A DNA stretch of 42,771 nucleotides from Okeania sp. SIO2B3 (GTDB taxonomy: Bacteria; Cyanobacteriota; Cyanobacteriia; Cyanobacteriales; Microcoleaceae). The stretch covers positions 1 through 42,771 of the forward strand of contig NZ_JAAHGH010000064.1 of the NCBI RefSeq assembly GCF_010672525.1. Direction: 5' to 3'. The position numbers and the translations under genes were made by a program. Of the stretch, positions 20,415 to 29,747 are shown piece after piece; position 1 is the first letter of the stretch, and each line of letters begins with the position of its first letter. The notes under the pieces were generated by a model. That model was not told where the DNA came from. It saw only the letters and a list, made by a program, of their open reading frames with translations, and did not search any database.

Positions 20415-20720
20415 CTATTTGCCACCATAATAAAAAGCAATTTCTTTCTCTTTAAGTGGAGCAAAATCTGCATCTTTCAACATTTGATTTAACTCTTCCT
20501 GGGAAATATGCTTCGCCCCAATACGCACAATACGAGACCGCATTGTATTACTAACCCCACTACGTTGTCGTTGACCTTCTAATGCCATTACCTTGTGGTA
20601 AAGGTCGAGCTTTTCTTGTGGAATAACAGAACCATCTAAATCTATTCCTTTAGCGATCGCCTCATCCACAGCATCTGCTCCAGTAGTTGATGCAGATGTG
20701 GAAGTTTTTTCTGAAGACAT
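20415..20720 (-). CDS. conserved small cyanobacterial protein (possibly DUF4090)
   Basis: 101 residues, soluble and without membrane segments. The first 15 residues are Ser/Thr-rich and variable; the remainder (GADAVDEAIAKGIDLDG, LDLYHKVMALEGQRQRSGV, SRIVRIGAKHISQEELN, LKEKEIAFYYGGK) has the look of a highly conserved family, and similar sequences are remembered from many cyanobacteria, possibly under the name DUF4090. No catalytic motif is evident. No clear ribosome binding site. It appears intact and ancestral, unlike the broken genes around it. Confidence 0.7.
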   Translation of the reverse strand: MSSEKTSTSASTTGADAVDEAIAKGIDLDGSVIPQEKLDLYHKVMALEGQRQRSGVSNTMRSRIVRIGAKHISQEELNQMLKDADFAPLKEKEIAFYYGGK

Positions 20721-20811
20721 AGCAAAAAATTGTTGGGTTTACATGATTATTTTATCTCCTGTAAGGCACACCTCAAAAGTTTGTATAGGAGTAAATTTTT
20801 CCAATTAAAAT

Positions 20812-21009
20812 TTAAGTCATAGTAAACTCAGTAAATTTTCTCATATCTGGAGCTTGAAAAGCAAAAATAATATCACTTTTAATCACACCTAATATGATTA
20901 ATTTATGAGCTATTCCTTCTTCAGTAAAATCTTCTTCTATGTAAATATTTTTATTTTTAATCTCAATATAAACATGAGTATATTTCAGCTTTTTTCCCTT
21001 ACTAATCAC
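20812..21009 (-). pseudogene. xisI: C-terminal fragment of a XisI-family protein
   Basis: About 60 residues match the C-terminal half of XisI proteins: [18 protein letters not shown], then [20 protein letters not shown] and [12 protein letters not shown]. Complete XisI proteins are about 110 residues; the N-terminal half (including the usual YRQ-type start) is missing, and no remnant of it was found upstream. The GTG at 21009 follows short GTAGGTCGTAGGTCTTAGG repeats, so the break is at a repeat. XisI and XisH were first described with fdxN-element excision in Anabaena, but homologues are widespread and XisH/XisI pairs are often mobile. No XisH partner is present. Confidence 0.7.
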
Positions 21010-21771
21010 TTGTAGGTCGTAGGTCTTAGGTGTTGGTATTATACCAATTTTATGTGAAGTAGCACAGAATTATGAAATTTATTAACTTGTCTATCTCGAT
21101 CTACAATCAACTCTGATTAATATATTATTCTATGCAGCTTAGAAATGAATTTCGTATCAAGCCTCTGATTTAAAAAAGCAAAAAATCCTATCTATTTTCA
21201 GGAGATGTAATTATTAATTATTAATTTTTGAAGTTTTTTGATTGACAAATAATACCTTTTCTGGCAATAGAGCTGTCAAGACATCCGTATCTTCAATATT
21301 GTAGAAAATAAAAAGCGCCTAGAATAGTCAACCTATCTTTCATTAAAGCATTTTAACGTAAGCATTTCCTGCGGAATGCTGCGCAAACAGCCGTCAGCCA
21401 TCAGCTAGCCTCCTATGGTCGGAACTGCGAACTTCAGCTATTGCTTTTAGTTTAGGATCAAAGCTTTATATATTGTCTTACTACAAAAGTTGCCTCCCTT
21501 GTCCTTAAAGCCAGTTGTTAATTTAAACAATGTCCTATATGAGAGAGTATTGTTACTGATAGCTGACAACTAATAGCTGAATGCTTACATTTTAACTGTA
21601 TTCTTATAAGTATATTTTGCTAGCATTATTCAATCGATCAAAGATTATGCTTAAAGATTTATTATAACTGAATATCCACAGTAAAATAATGTTAGTATTT
21701 TGATCAATTATTAACTGGTGATCTAATCATGCTTCATTAACAAAAACTAGAGATTTAATCAGAAATAAATT
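21010..21771. other. spacer with one F2 element
   Basis: Short repeats (GTAGGTCGTAGGTCTTAGG) at 21010-21030, then AT-rich sequence without genes, then the F2 element (21358-21588). After it nothing is recognised until the HNH frame opens. Confidence 0.6.
21358..21588. mobile_element. miniature element, family F2, copy 1
   Basis: 231 bp beginning GTAAGCATT and ending AATGCTTAC, flanked by perfect 8-bp duplications ATTTTAAC (21350-21357 and 21589-21596). The interior is related over its length to 33689-34022: shared blocks include CTATTGCTTTTAGTT, ACTACAAAAGTTG and CAGTTGTTAATTTAAACA. It has no reading frame. A CGGAATGCTGCGCAAAC motif lies near the left end. Confidence 0.88.
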
Positions 21772-22017
21772 CTGAGCAAAACTCCCCGAATAAAAATCCC
21801 TTTAGCAGTCAGAAAATATGTATTCGAGCGCGATCGTTACCATTGTAAAAGTTGTGGTCAAACTACTAGAGAAACACAACTTACTATAGACCATATTATC
21901 CCCCTATCTAGTGGCGGTAGTAATGATATTAGTAATCTACAAACCCTCTGTAATAAATGTAATCAAAAAAAGAAACATCACTTCGACCCACGATTTAAAC
22001 GCAACTTCAGTAGCTAA
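21772..22017 (+). CDS. small HNH endonuclease with non-standard start
   Basis: 81-residue HNH nuclease. It has a first CxxC pair (Cys25, Cys28), the catalytic core IDHIIPLSSGGSNDISNLQ with His41, and a second CxxC (Cys60, Cys63), all intact, ending in KKKHHFDPRFKRNF. The frame opens after a stop at about 21768 and contains no ATG, GTG or TTG before the conserved region. CTG 21772 gives the natural-looking start LSKTPRIKIPLAVRKYVFERD, where relatives would have Met; ATT 21769 is an alternative. The start may be CTG, or the gene may have lost its start by a single base change. Such solitary HNH proteins have roles in phage defence, mobile DNA or repair; no partner shows which. A short antitoxin/toxin pair follows on the same strand. 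Confidence 0.65.
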   Translation: MSKTPRIKIPLAVRKYVFERDRYHCKSCGQTTRETQLTIDHIIPLSSGGSNDISNLQTLCNKCNQKKKHHFDPRFKRNFSS

Positions 22018-22094
22018 GACAAAAAAAAATTATTAAACCCCGAAAAATCTCAATTTTTGAGTAAAATAGAACACAATAAAATCAGGAGCAATAT

Positions 22095-22337
22095 ATGGTA
22101 AATTCAAAAAGAATTAACTTTCTCAAAAGTAAAATGTACTCTCTAATAGGTAGAATGTCTGATGTAGACTTAGAAAGAGGTTGGGAATATTTACAAACAC
22201 TTTATTATGATAGCTTCATGTTAAAAGCTATTCAAAAATCTAAAATAACTCACAAACCAGGAGATATCTTAACCAAAGAAGAAGCTATACAAATATTATA
22301 CTTTGACCGAGAAGATAGTCAAACTAAAAATAACTAA
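22095..22337 (+). CDS. putative antitoxin
   Basis: 80-residue protein starting at ATG 22095 behind a good ribosome binding site (AGGAG). It is helical, with the order MYSLIGRMSDVDLERGWEYLQ and then GDILTKEEAIQIL. Small proteins of this type commonly precede RelE/ParE-like toxins in cyanobacteria; the assignment rests on its position 37 bases before such a toxin. It has no recognisable ribbon-helix-helix or Cro-type DNA-binding motif. It would bind and neutralise the toxin and probably autoregulate the operon (inference). Confidence 0.6.
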   Translation: MVNSKRINFLKSKMYSLIGRMSDVDLERGWEYLQTLYYDSFMLKAIQKSKITHKPGDILTKEEAIQILYFDREDSQTKNN

Positions 22338-22374
22338 TAAGAATAAATAAGGTATAGAAAAAAACCATATTATT

Positions 22375-22632
22375 GTGAACTTAGAAGTGCGTTATGCTCG
22401 GTCTTTTATCGAAGACCTCAAAACTTTAGAAACTGCTGCCTACCAAAAAATATATGATTTTGTTTTTCTCAAATTCAGTCAAATAAATTACTTACAAGAA
22501 CTACCAGAATTACGACAACTTGGAACCAGTACTATTTTCTACAGATTTACTGTGGACAAATATCTGATTGGAATAGAAGTAACAGGTCAAATTCTTAAAT
22601 TTATCCGTATTTTACCAAAGCCACAAATTTAG
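22375..22632 (+). CDS. RelE/ParE-type toxin
   Basis: 85-residue protein with GTG start at 22375. The pattern RYARSFIEDLKTL (N-terminal helices), LQELPELRQL, then FYRFTVDKYLIGIEV and LKFIRILPKPQI matches the RelE/ParE superfamily, whose core is a small beta-sheet with two helices. RelE members cleave mRNA on the ribosome; ParE members inhibit gyrase; the sequence does not distinguish them. The C-terminal catalytic histidine/tyrosine of classical RelE is not obvious (ends in PKPQI). It follows the antitoxin on the same strand and lies 53 bases before pgi. It lacks a clear ribosome binding site, fitting lower toxin translation. Confidence 0.72.
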   Translation: MNLEVRYARSFIEDLKTLETAAYQKIYDFVFLKFSQINYLQELPELRQLGTSTIFYRFTVDKYLIGIEVTGQILKFIRILPKPQI

Positions 22633-22685
22633 TCTTCTAAACTATAGGTAGCAGACTAAAAAAAACAAAAAATACAGTAATTTTT

Positions 22686-24272
22686 ATGGACTCAAAAGCA
22701 CTTTGGCAACGCTATATTAACTGGCTTTATTACCACGAAGGATTAAACTTTTATGTTGATATAAGTCGCATTAAATTTGACGATTCTTTTCTAGAAACAA
22801 TCAAGCCTAAATTTGAAAAAGCTTTCCAAGATATAGAAGCATTAGAAAAAGGAGCGATCGCCAACCCAGACGAAAACCGGATGGTTGGCCACTACTGGCT
22901 GAGATCCCCGGAACTTGCGCCCACCCCCGAAATCAAACAAGAAATTGTCCAGACTATCGAACAGATTGAGACTTTTGCCAAGAAAGTCCATAGTGGAGAA
23001 ATCAAACCTCCCAATGCCCCCAAATTTACAGATATTCTGTCCATTGGTATCGGTGGTTCAGCTCTCGGTCCTCAATTTGTAGCCGAAGCTCTGAGTCCAA
23101 ATGACCCACCAATGCAAATACATTTCATCGATAATACCGACCCTGCAGGTATCGACCACATACTCTACAACCTCAAAGACCGCCTCAACAGCACTCTAGT
23201 CATAGTAATCTCCAAGTCAGGCGGTACCCCAGAACCTCGCAACGGTATGATGGAAGTCAAAGCAGCTTATGGTGCTCAAAATCTAGATTTTGCCCCTCAC
23301 GCCGTTGCTACTACCACCCCCAATAGTAAACTAGGTAAAATTGCCAAATCTGAAGGATGGCTAAATATTATACCCATGGCAGACTGGGTAGGGGGACGTA
23401 CTTCAGAATTATCCTCCGTTGGTTTATTACCAGCAGCATTGCAAGGAATTGATATCCAGGCTATGTTAGATGGGGCGAAAGAAATGGACATAGCCACTCG
23501 CAAACATGATATTAAAGGCAACCCCTCTGCTCTATTAGCTTTGAGTTGGTACGCCGTAGGTAACGGACGAGGGGAAAAAGATATGGTAGTTCTCCCCTAC
23601 AAAGACAGTCTGCTAATGTTCAGCCGTTATTTACAGCAGTTGGTCATGGAATCTTTAGGCAAAGAAAAAGACCTGGATGGCAATGTAGTCAACCAAGGTA
23701 TTGCAGTTTATGGTAATAAAGGTTCCACAGACCAGCACGCTTATGTCCAACAGTTGCGTGATGGTGTACCTAATTTCTTTACTACCTTTATCGAAGTTCT
23801 AGAGGATCGTCAAGGTATTTCTCCCGAAGTAGAACCTGGAGTAACTTCTGGTGACTACTTATCTGGTTTTCTCCAAGGCACTAGACAAGCACTGTATGAA
23901 AATCAGCGAGATTCTATTACAGTTACAATACCTAAAGTTAATCCTAAAAATGTAGGAGCTTTAATTGCTCTTTATGAGAGAGCTGTTAGTTTTTATGGCT
24001 CTCTAGTTAATATTAATGCCTATCACCAACCAGGAGTAGAAGCAGGTAAAAAAGCTGCGGCCACAGTGCTAGAGTTACAGCAACAGGTAGTAAATGTCCT
24101 CAAGCAAGAAGATTCTCCCCTATCTTTAGAAGAAATTGCCCAAAAAGTAAGTGCTGATGACAAAATAGAAATCATCTACAAGATTTTACGCCATTTGGCA
24201 GCCAACCAACAGAATATTGTTTTTCATGGAAATGTTGGGCAACCAGCTAATTTAGCTGTAAGCTATCAGTAG
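22686..24272 (+). CDS. pgi: glucose-6-phosphate isomerase
   Basis: 528-residue cytosolic enzyme that interconverts glucose 6-phosphate and fructose 6-phosphate, linking glycogen turnover, the oxidative pentose phosphate path and the Calvin cycle. Family blocks are intact: [46 protein letters not shown] and [19 protein letters not shown] (catalytic Glu/His region). Length is normal for cyanobacterial Pgi, including a C-terminal extension after the [11 protein letters not shown] helix. It is on the same strand as the toxin-antitoxin pair but has no relation to it. Confidence 0.96.
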   Translation: MDSKALWQRYINWLYYHEGLNFYVDISRIKFDDSFLETIKPKFEKAFQDIEALEKGAIANPDENRMVGHYWLRSPELAPTPEIKQEIVQTIEQIETFAKKVHSGEIKPPNAPKFTDILSIGIGGSALGPQFVAEALSPNDPPMQIHFIDNTDPAGIDHILYNLKDRLNSTLVIVISKSGGTPEPRNGMMEVKAAYGAQNLDFAPHAVATTTPNSKLGKIAKSEGWLNIIPMADWVGGRTSELSSVGLLPAALQGIDIQAMLDGAKEMDIATRKHDIKGNPSALLALSWYAVGNGRGEKDMVVLPYKDSLLMFSRYLQQLVMESLGKEKDLDGNVVNQGIAVYGNKGSTDQHAYVQQLRDGVPNFFTTFIEVLEDRQGISPEVEPGVTSGDYLSGFLQGTRQALYENQRDSITVTIPKVNPKNVGALIALYERAVSFYGSLVNINAYHQPGVEAGKKAAATVLELQQQVVNVLKQEDSPLSLEEIAQKVSADDKIEIIYKILRHLAANQQNIVFHGNVGQPANLAVSYQ

Positions 24273-24735
24273 TATTATAGGTAGTGATTTGGCCTAGAGC
24301 ATTAGGGGTGGTGATTGGACTCATCCAGATTGTGCAGCAGCATATATGGTTTTTACTCGTGGACTAGAAAATTAGTAACTCAAGGACTCTGGAGCACGGA
24401 AATAGCCTGTAAAGTCAGTTTGTGGGTGCTTTCTGACCTCAGATCATAAGTTGAGTTGGACAGGAACCCACATAATTATAATCTTGAGAACCTGCGCCGT
24501 ACACCCAGGGTCAGCATCATCAGGATGTCACTGGTGCCTCTAAGCGGAAGTCAAAAGTCATGCATTTAAAAGTCAAAAGTATTGATTGGTAAGGCTTTTA
24601 GGATTTTGTAACTGGCTAGTTATTTCTGCTATCCTGCACTAGGGAATAACTTCACAAGCACAAAAATTTAGTTACTAATAGTCTGGATATTTCCCTACTC
24701 CCAATGTTTATTTGTTCCCCTATTCCCATTAAACA
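24273..24735. other. spacer with possible protein remnant
   Basis: From 24310 to 24375 one frame reads GDWTHPDCAAAYMVFTRGLEN and stops, a convincing protein-like fragment with a stop just upstream (24295). It may be the C-terminal relic of a lost gene; the family was not identified. Downstream are (CAAAAGT)-type fragments and a pyrimidine-rich TTCCCCTATTCCCATT just before the response regulator, which lacks a normal ribosome binding site. Confidence 0.4.
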
Positions 24736-25410
24736 ATGCCCTTAACAATTCTTGTAGTTGATGATGATTTGGGAACTCGTTTATGTGTTGGTGATTACCT
24801 GGAGATTTCAGGTTACTGGGTAATCAAAGCTGAAAATGGTCAACAAGCTTTGGATTTATTAGAGAAATCTCGGCCACATCTGATGATTACTGATATTGCC
24901 ATGCCAGAAATGGATGGTTATGACCTGGTACGACAGGTTCGATCGCGTCCAATTTTTCGTTTATTGCCTGTAATTTTTTTAACTGCTCGTACAAGTACAG
25001 AAGAACGAGTAAAAGGCTATAATTTGGGGTGTGATATTTACTTACCAAAACCTTTTGAATTACCAGAGTTAGGAGCAATAGTTCGGTCTTTGTTGGAGCG
25101 GTCTGCTCTCATTGCCCAAGCTTCAAGTACGCTTAACCAATATTCTGAGACAGAAAAGCTATCAAAATCACATTATTCAGAAGCAGCATCCCAGTCAGTA
25201 ATAGCCAATACTCAGATTATTTTGACTGGGCGAGAACAACAAGTGTTGAGTCTGCTGCTTAACGGTCTTTCTAATGTTCAGATTGGCGATCGCCTACATT
25301 TAAGCCATAGAACTATTGAAAAATATGTCAGCAGTTTATTTAGAAAAACTAATACTAATAATCGAGCTGAATTAGTTCGTTTTACAATGGAAAATTACTT
25401 GAATAATTAA
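24736..25410 (+). CDS. response regulator, NarL/FixJ (LuxR-type) family
   Basis: 224 residues. Receiver domain 3-120: acidic pair Asp10/Asp11, phospho-acceptor Asp53 (ITDIAMPEMDG), Thr83 (LTART) and Lys105 (LPKPF) are all present, so phosphorylation is expected. After a Ser/Gln-rich linker (125-157) comes a LuxR-type helix-turn-helix (158-222: LTGREQQVLSLLLNGLSN, HRTIEKYVSSLFRKT) that binds promoters as a dimer. No histidine kinase is adjacent, so it is an orphan regulator. The layout resembles the Ycf29-like regulators of cyanobacteria and red plastids, but this was not tested. Confidence 0.88.
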   Translation: MPLTILVVDDDLGTRLCVGDYLEISGYWVIKAENGQQALDLLEKSRPHLMITDIAMPEMDGYDLVRQVRSRPIFRLLPVIFLTARTSTEERVKGYNLGCDIYLPKPFELPELGAIVRSLLERSALIAQASSTLNQYSETEKLSKSHYSEAASQSVIANTQIILTGREQQVLSLLLNGLSNVQIGDRLHLSHRTIEKYVSSLFRKTNTNNRAELVRFTMENYLNN

Positions 25411-25478
25411 TTTTAAATTTAGTTAGTTTTAGTTGATTTTCTGCAAAAAATTCAGACTAATTCAGCGTTAATAGACCG

Positions 25479-25955
25479 CTATTTTTTTTGATTAATAATA
25501 TACTCTAATAGTCCCTCACAAGCATCTAAAAGTATTTCAATCACATAGTCAAATCCATCCTGACCACCATAATAAGGATCGGGAACTTCCTGCACATCAA
25601 AATACCTACAAAAGTCGCACATTAATTTGACTTTATCCTGATATTTACCAGCAGTATCTAAACGCAGTACATCCCGATAATTATCCTTATCCATTGTTAA
25701 GATTAAGTCAAAATTATCAAAATCTTCTACTTGAAATTTACGAGCTGCACCTTTAAGGGTAATTCCTCGCATCTTAGCTGCATAAGTCATCCTAGAATCA
25801 GGTGGACTACCTATATGATAACCTCCTGTACCAGCAGAATCACAAACTATACTATCGTTCAAATTAGCTTTTTCTATCAGATGATTCATAATATTTTCTG
25901 CTGATGGAGAACGGCAGATATTACCAAGACAAACAAATAATAATTTATATTCCAT
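25479..25955 (-). CDS. low-molecular-weight protein tyrosine phosphatase
   Basis: 158-residue cytosolic phosphatase. The P-loop CLGNICRSP holds the nucleophile Cys9 and Arg15; the general-acid loop is VPDPYYGG with Asp126. All catalytic residues are present. Such enzymes remove phosphate from tyrosine on proteins, in bacteria often from kinases of exopolysaccharide export, and some act as arsenate reductases; the DPYYGG loop favours the phosphatase role. No kinase or polysaccharide gene is adjacent. It converges with the response regulator. Confidence 0.92.
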   Translation of the reverse strand: MEYKLLFVCLGNICRSPSAENIMNHLIEKANLNDSIVCDSAGTGGYHIGSPPDSRMTYAAKMRGITLKGAARKFQVEDFDNFDLILTMDKDNYRDVLRLDTAGKYQDKVKLMCDFCRYFDVQEVPDPYYGGQDGFDYVIEILLDACEGLLEYIINQKK

Positions 25956-26141
25956 AAATTAATCAAAAATAGGCAAATATCGATAAATTAAGAATGAAAA
26001 TTAATTTACATTGAAGCGATTACTTTAGAAGTAGTCTTCTAACAATTCTATAAATATGATTAAGACTAGGATACAGGTTAGTTATTAGTCTATGATAAAT
26101 TGGTTCTTAACTTAAACCTGCCCTAGCTATTAAGACTTAAA

Positions 26142-26489
26142 TTACATTCCAGGTATATTTAAACCGCCTGTCAAATCTTCCATACGCTCGCGCATAGTAG
26201 CAGTAGACTTACTATAAGCATCTTGCATTGCTTCTGTTACAAATTTAGAAATTACTTCTGCTCCTTCTCCTAGTGCATCAGGTGAAATTTCTACTCGCCG
26301 TGGTTCTTGGTTTCCACTCAAAAAAACCTTAACTAAACCACCACCTGCTACCCCTTCAACCTCTAATTTATCCAGTTCTTCTTGAAGTTTTTTCGCTCCT
26401 TCTTGAACCTGTTGAGCTTTTTTAAAAGCCTCAGTTAGTTCTTTCATTTTACCTAACCCGAAGCCAAAGCCTTTTCCTGATTGTGACAT
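26142..26489 (-). CDS. YbaB/EbfC nucleoid-associated protein
   Basis: 115 residues. The helical N-terminus ([19 protein letters not shown]) and the beta core ([28 protein letters not shown]) followed by a helix match the YbaB/EbfC family. These small dimers bind DNA with little sequence preference; in other bacteria the gene accompanies recR and dnaX. Here it precedes murB-murC in reading order from the other side (it lies downstream of them, on the same strand), a synteny seen in cyanobacteria. Confidence 0.92.
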   Translation of the reverse strand: MSQSGKGFGFGLGKMKELTEAFKKAQQVQEGAKKLQEELDKLEVEGVAGGGLVKVFLSGNQEPRRVEISPDALGEGAEVISKFVTEAMQDAYSKSTATMRERMEDLTGGLNIPGM

Positions 26490-27066
26490 AATGATTACTC
26501 TTCTATGGTAAGTCTTATTTGTATCTGTTTGTTGCCATTAAATCATTAGAAACCTAATAATTTATGCAGCACATATTTTAATTCTTCTAGATTCTCAATA
26601 TATTTATGCAGAATCTAGTTAGATTTTGTGCTTTAGTAGGAGCCGATCAAAATGCGTACCTACCTTATATATAACATCATGGCATCTTTACATAAAAATC
26701 ATAACACTGCAATAGATTTTTAGTACCTAATTAAATTAATAATTTGACGAACCTGCCATTTCCAGCCCTAATTTATTCAAGATTTCCCAATACCATAATT
26801 GGCAATAATATTAGTTAAAAGCTGTTTATAGACAATCGACTGCCTCTAAAATATAGTAATTAATTCAGAAGGTGGGGAATCTGAAACTTTTGCCAACTTT
26901 AGTGACTATTACTAATCGAAACTGATGGTAATTTACTTGTAGTTAGAAATCTGAATAATTAACAGAAAAACTCGGTATCTAAAGCTGATTTATCCATTTT
27001 GTGTACCTAATTTGTACTTAACTAGATTGTTTAACTAGCTAGAAGCACAGGTTAAGTGTACTGGTA
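26490..27066. other. spacer between ybaB and murB
   Basis: 577 AT-rich bases with no gene, no repeat family member and no obvious hairpin plus T-run. It should hold the ybaB promoter on the minus strand. Confidence 0.5.
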
Positions 27067-28038
27067 TTAGAAAGTTGCTGCTCCTGAAAAATCTCCGATC
27101 ATTTTTACCTCTGGCTTTAATAAAAAAGACCATTGCTTTTCCACCTGCTCTTGAACATGATATATCAATTGGAAAATATCGTTAGCTGTAGCTCCCCCAC
27201 AATTAAGAATAAAGTTTGCATGACGGTGAGCTACCTGGGCCATCCCTATTTGATAACCCTTAAGCCCAGTTTGTTCAATTAACCAACCAGCAGCTTTTGG
27301 CCCAGGATTGCGAAAAACACTACCACAACTGGGTAAATGATAAGGTTGGCTAGTCTTTCGCTTATTAAAATTTTCAGAAGTTATAGCAGTCACCAAAGCA
27401 GAATTTTCCCCTGGTTGTAACTGAAAAGTAGCTTGAGCAACCAAAATAGACTTACCTTGTAAGCTAGAATGACGATAGCTATATTCCAAATCTTGAGGAG
27501 ACAGAATTTCTATCCGACCATCAGGTAACATAGCATGAGCATTAACTAATATATCAGCTATACATTTACCTTGTGCCCCAGCATTCATTACCACAGCACC
27601 ACCAACAGTACCAGGGATACCAACAACCCACTCCAAACCTTGCCAACCCATTCTAGCTGCCTTCCAAGCAATACGTGGTAATGATTCACCAGCACCTACA
27701 GTTAGAAGACCTGTTTCTTGTTCAAAGTTAATGTGACGAAGGTTACGACTACTAATAACTAATCCTGGTAAACCACTATCACTAACTAACATATTAGAAC
27801 CTCCTCCTAGCAAAGTAATTGGTAGTCCTTCAGAGTGAGCAAATTGAAAACTTGCTTGTAATTGATCTAATTTTTTTGGTGTGACATACCATTCAGCAGG
27901 TCCTCCTACTCGGAAAGATGTTAGAGGAGCCAAAGGAACATTAGACCTAATTACACAGTCTGTTCCAAGTAGTGGAATAGGTTTATATTGTGGCCTTTGA
28001 GCTGAACTAGCTATGTGATAAGAGAGAGTCATGGTCAT
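27067..28038 (-). CDS. murB: UDP-N-acetylenolpyruvoylglucosamine reductase
   Basis: 323-residue flavoenzyme that reduces UDP-GlcNAc-enolpyruvate to UDP-MurNAc with NADPH, in peptidoglycan precursor synthesis. FAD-binding blocks TSFRVGGPAEWYV, LGGGSNMLVSD and GIPGTVGGAVVMNAGAQG are present, and CGSVFRNP provides the catalytic serine. It is a type II MurB by its compact C-terminus (AHRHANFILN). It lies 38 bases after murC on the same strand, so the two form an operon. Confidence 0.96.
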   Translation of the reverse strand: MTMTLSYHIASSAQRPQYKPIPLLGTDCVIRSNVPLAPLTSFRVGGPAEWYVTPKKLDQLQASFQFAHSEGLPITLLGGGSNMLVSDSGLPGLVISSRNLRHINFEQETGLLTVGAGESLPRIAWKAARMGWQGLEWVVGIPGTVGGAVVMNAGAQGKCIADILVNAHAMLPDGRIEILSPQDLEYSYRHSSLQGKSILVAQATFQLQPGENSALVTAITSENFNKRKTSQPYHLPSCGSVFRNPGPKAAGWLIEQTGLKGYQIGMAQVAHRHANFILNCGGATANDIFQLIYHVQEQVEKQWSFLLKPEVKMIGDFSGAATF

Positions 28039-28076
28039 AACTAATACTTGAATTATCGTAATTTTGAAGATCGTGT

Positions 28077-29747
28077 TTAAGAGTTAGCTAACTCAACTGA
28101 ATGTTTCTCTATATAAGCTGTTTCACTAGATACAACCGGATAGTGAGGTTTTTGATAATATGCCATAACCTCTGGAATAATTTTATTGAGGTTGCCAGCA
28201 CCGAGGAATATTACCAGATCCCCTGGTATTAAGACTTCATGTAAAAATGCAGTTACTGATTCTAAAGATGGTTTATAGTCAACCTGTTGATGCTCATCAG
28301 AAATTGCTTCAGCTACTTGTTGGCCACTAATTTTACCCAATGGTGATTCTCCTGCACTGTAGATATCAGTAACAATCACCATATCAGCATCATTAAATGA
28401 CTTAGCAAACTCTGAAATAAAAGCTTGAGTACGGCTATAACGATGAGGTTGGAATATAGCAACAACTCTTTGGATCGGCAATGAGTTATTTTGTTTTGTA
28501 AAAGATAAACTGGTTTTAGATATGTGAGATTTTGTAGTCACTTTTTGACTGTTTTTTCGTAAGCCAGCTGCGGCTAAAGTTGCGCTAATTTCACTAGGAT
28601 GGTGAGCATAGTCATCAATAAATACAATACCATTGCACTCTCCGCGGTGTTCAAATCGACGATGAGCGCCTTCAAATTTAGCGATCGCCTGAGCAATAGC
28701 AGCAAATTCTAAACCTAGTAATCTTCCTACTGCTACAGCAGCTAAAGCATTACTTAAGTTATGTTTACCCAATAACCCCAACTGTAACTCTCCCAGAATT
28801 TGGCCTCGCTCCCAAACACGAGCCAAGGTAACATGAGATTGATAATCTACACAATCGACTGTATAATCTGCATTATTATCTGAGTTATTATCTGAGTCAA
28901 GGCTATAGCTAATAGTTGGCTGGAGGGAGTTTTTGACTGTAGAACAATCTATACAACCCACCAAAGTTTGACAATTTTCTTTAAATACTTTGAAAGTTTC
29001 GACTACTTGATCTAAACTTTCATAATGATCTGGATGGTCTAATTCAATATTTGTTACTACGCCAATGTGTGCAGATAATTTAACCAGAGAGCCATCAGAT
29101 TCATCTGCTTCTGCTACCAGATAAGTGCTGTTACCTAAACGAGCATTACCTTCCCAAGCATCTACTTCTCCACCAATAACAATAGTGGGGTCTAAACCAG
29201 TTTCTAGAAGCATAAATCCAATGAGACTGCTAGTTGTAGTCTTGCCATGAGTTCCTGCTACTGCTATACTTTGATAATCCTGAATTAGAGCTGCTAATAG
29301 ATCCGAGCGATGTAAAATTGGACATTTTAGTTCAATTGCGGCTTGATACTCTGGGTTAGTTTTATTAATTGCTGTTGAACAAATTACTTGTGGCAGCTCC
29401 GAAATTTCTTGCTTATCCTCCATCCTACTATTGTGCTTTTCCGTCATTAATGTTTCTGTACTTAAACGGAGATTTATAGGGGATAAATTTAAGTTTAAGT
29501 TGTTTGACGGAGATACATTTTTCTGTTGAGAAACTTGTTGAAATGATTCTAAATTTTTGGCATCTTGACGCCAAAATATATGAGTTCCTATTGCTTGCAA
29601 ACGCTTTGTTATATGGCTTGATTTTATATCCGATCCATAAGTTGGTAAATTGCGTTTGGCTAAAATGTAAGCCAGAGCTGACATTCCGATGCCTCCAATA
29701 CCAATAAAATGAAACGGCCTACCACTGAAGTCAACATATTTAGACAT
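28077..29747 (-). CDS. murC: UDP-N-acetylmuramate--L-alanine ligase
   Basis: 556 residues, longer than the usual 460-500. It adds L-alanine to UDP-MurNAc at the expense of ATP. The N-terminal domain has FIGIGGIGMSALA; the central ATPase domain has the P-loop GTHGKTT (165-171) and EADESDGSL; the C-terminal domain has FEGAHRRFEHRGE, DDYAHHPSEI and FQPHRYSR. The extra length comes from two low-complexity insertions: residues about 71-116 (Asn/Leu/Ser-rich) between two conserved strands, and about 410-430 (KTSLSFTKQNNS). Both fall in expected loops, so the enzyme is probably functional. First gene of murC-murB. Confidence 0.95.
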   Translation of the reverse strand: MSKYVDFSGRPFHFIGIGGIGMSALAYILAKRNLPTYGSDIKSSHITKRLQAIGTHIFWRQDAKNLESFQQVSQQKNVSPSNNLNLNLSPINLRLSTETLMTEKHNSRMEDKQEISELPQVICSTAINKTNPEYQAAIELKCPILHRSDLLAALIQDYQSIAVAGTHGKTTTSSLIGFMLLETGLDPTIVIGGEVDAWEGNARLGNSTYLVAEADESDGSLVKLSAHIGVVTNIELDHPDHYESLDQVVETFKVFKENCQTLVGCIDCSTVKNSLQPTISYSLDSDNNSDNNADYTVDCVDYQSHVTLARVWERGQILGELQLGLLGKHNLSNALAAVAVGRLLGLEFAAIAQAIAKFEGAHRRFEHRGECNGIVFIDDYAHHPSEISATLAAAGLRKNSQKVTTKSHISKTSLSFTKQNNSLPIQRVVAIFQPHRYSRTQAFISEFAKSFNDADMVIVTDIYSAGESPLGKISGQQVAEAISDEHQQVDYKPSLESVTAFLHEVLIPGDLVIFLGAGNLNKIIPEVMAYYQKPHYPVVSSETAYIEKHSVELANS

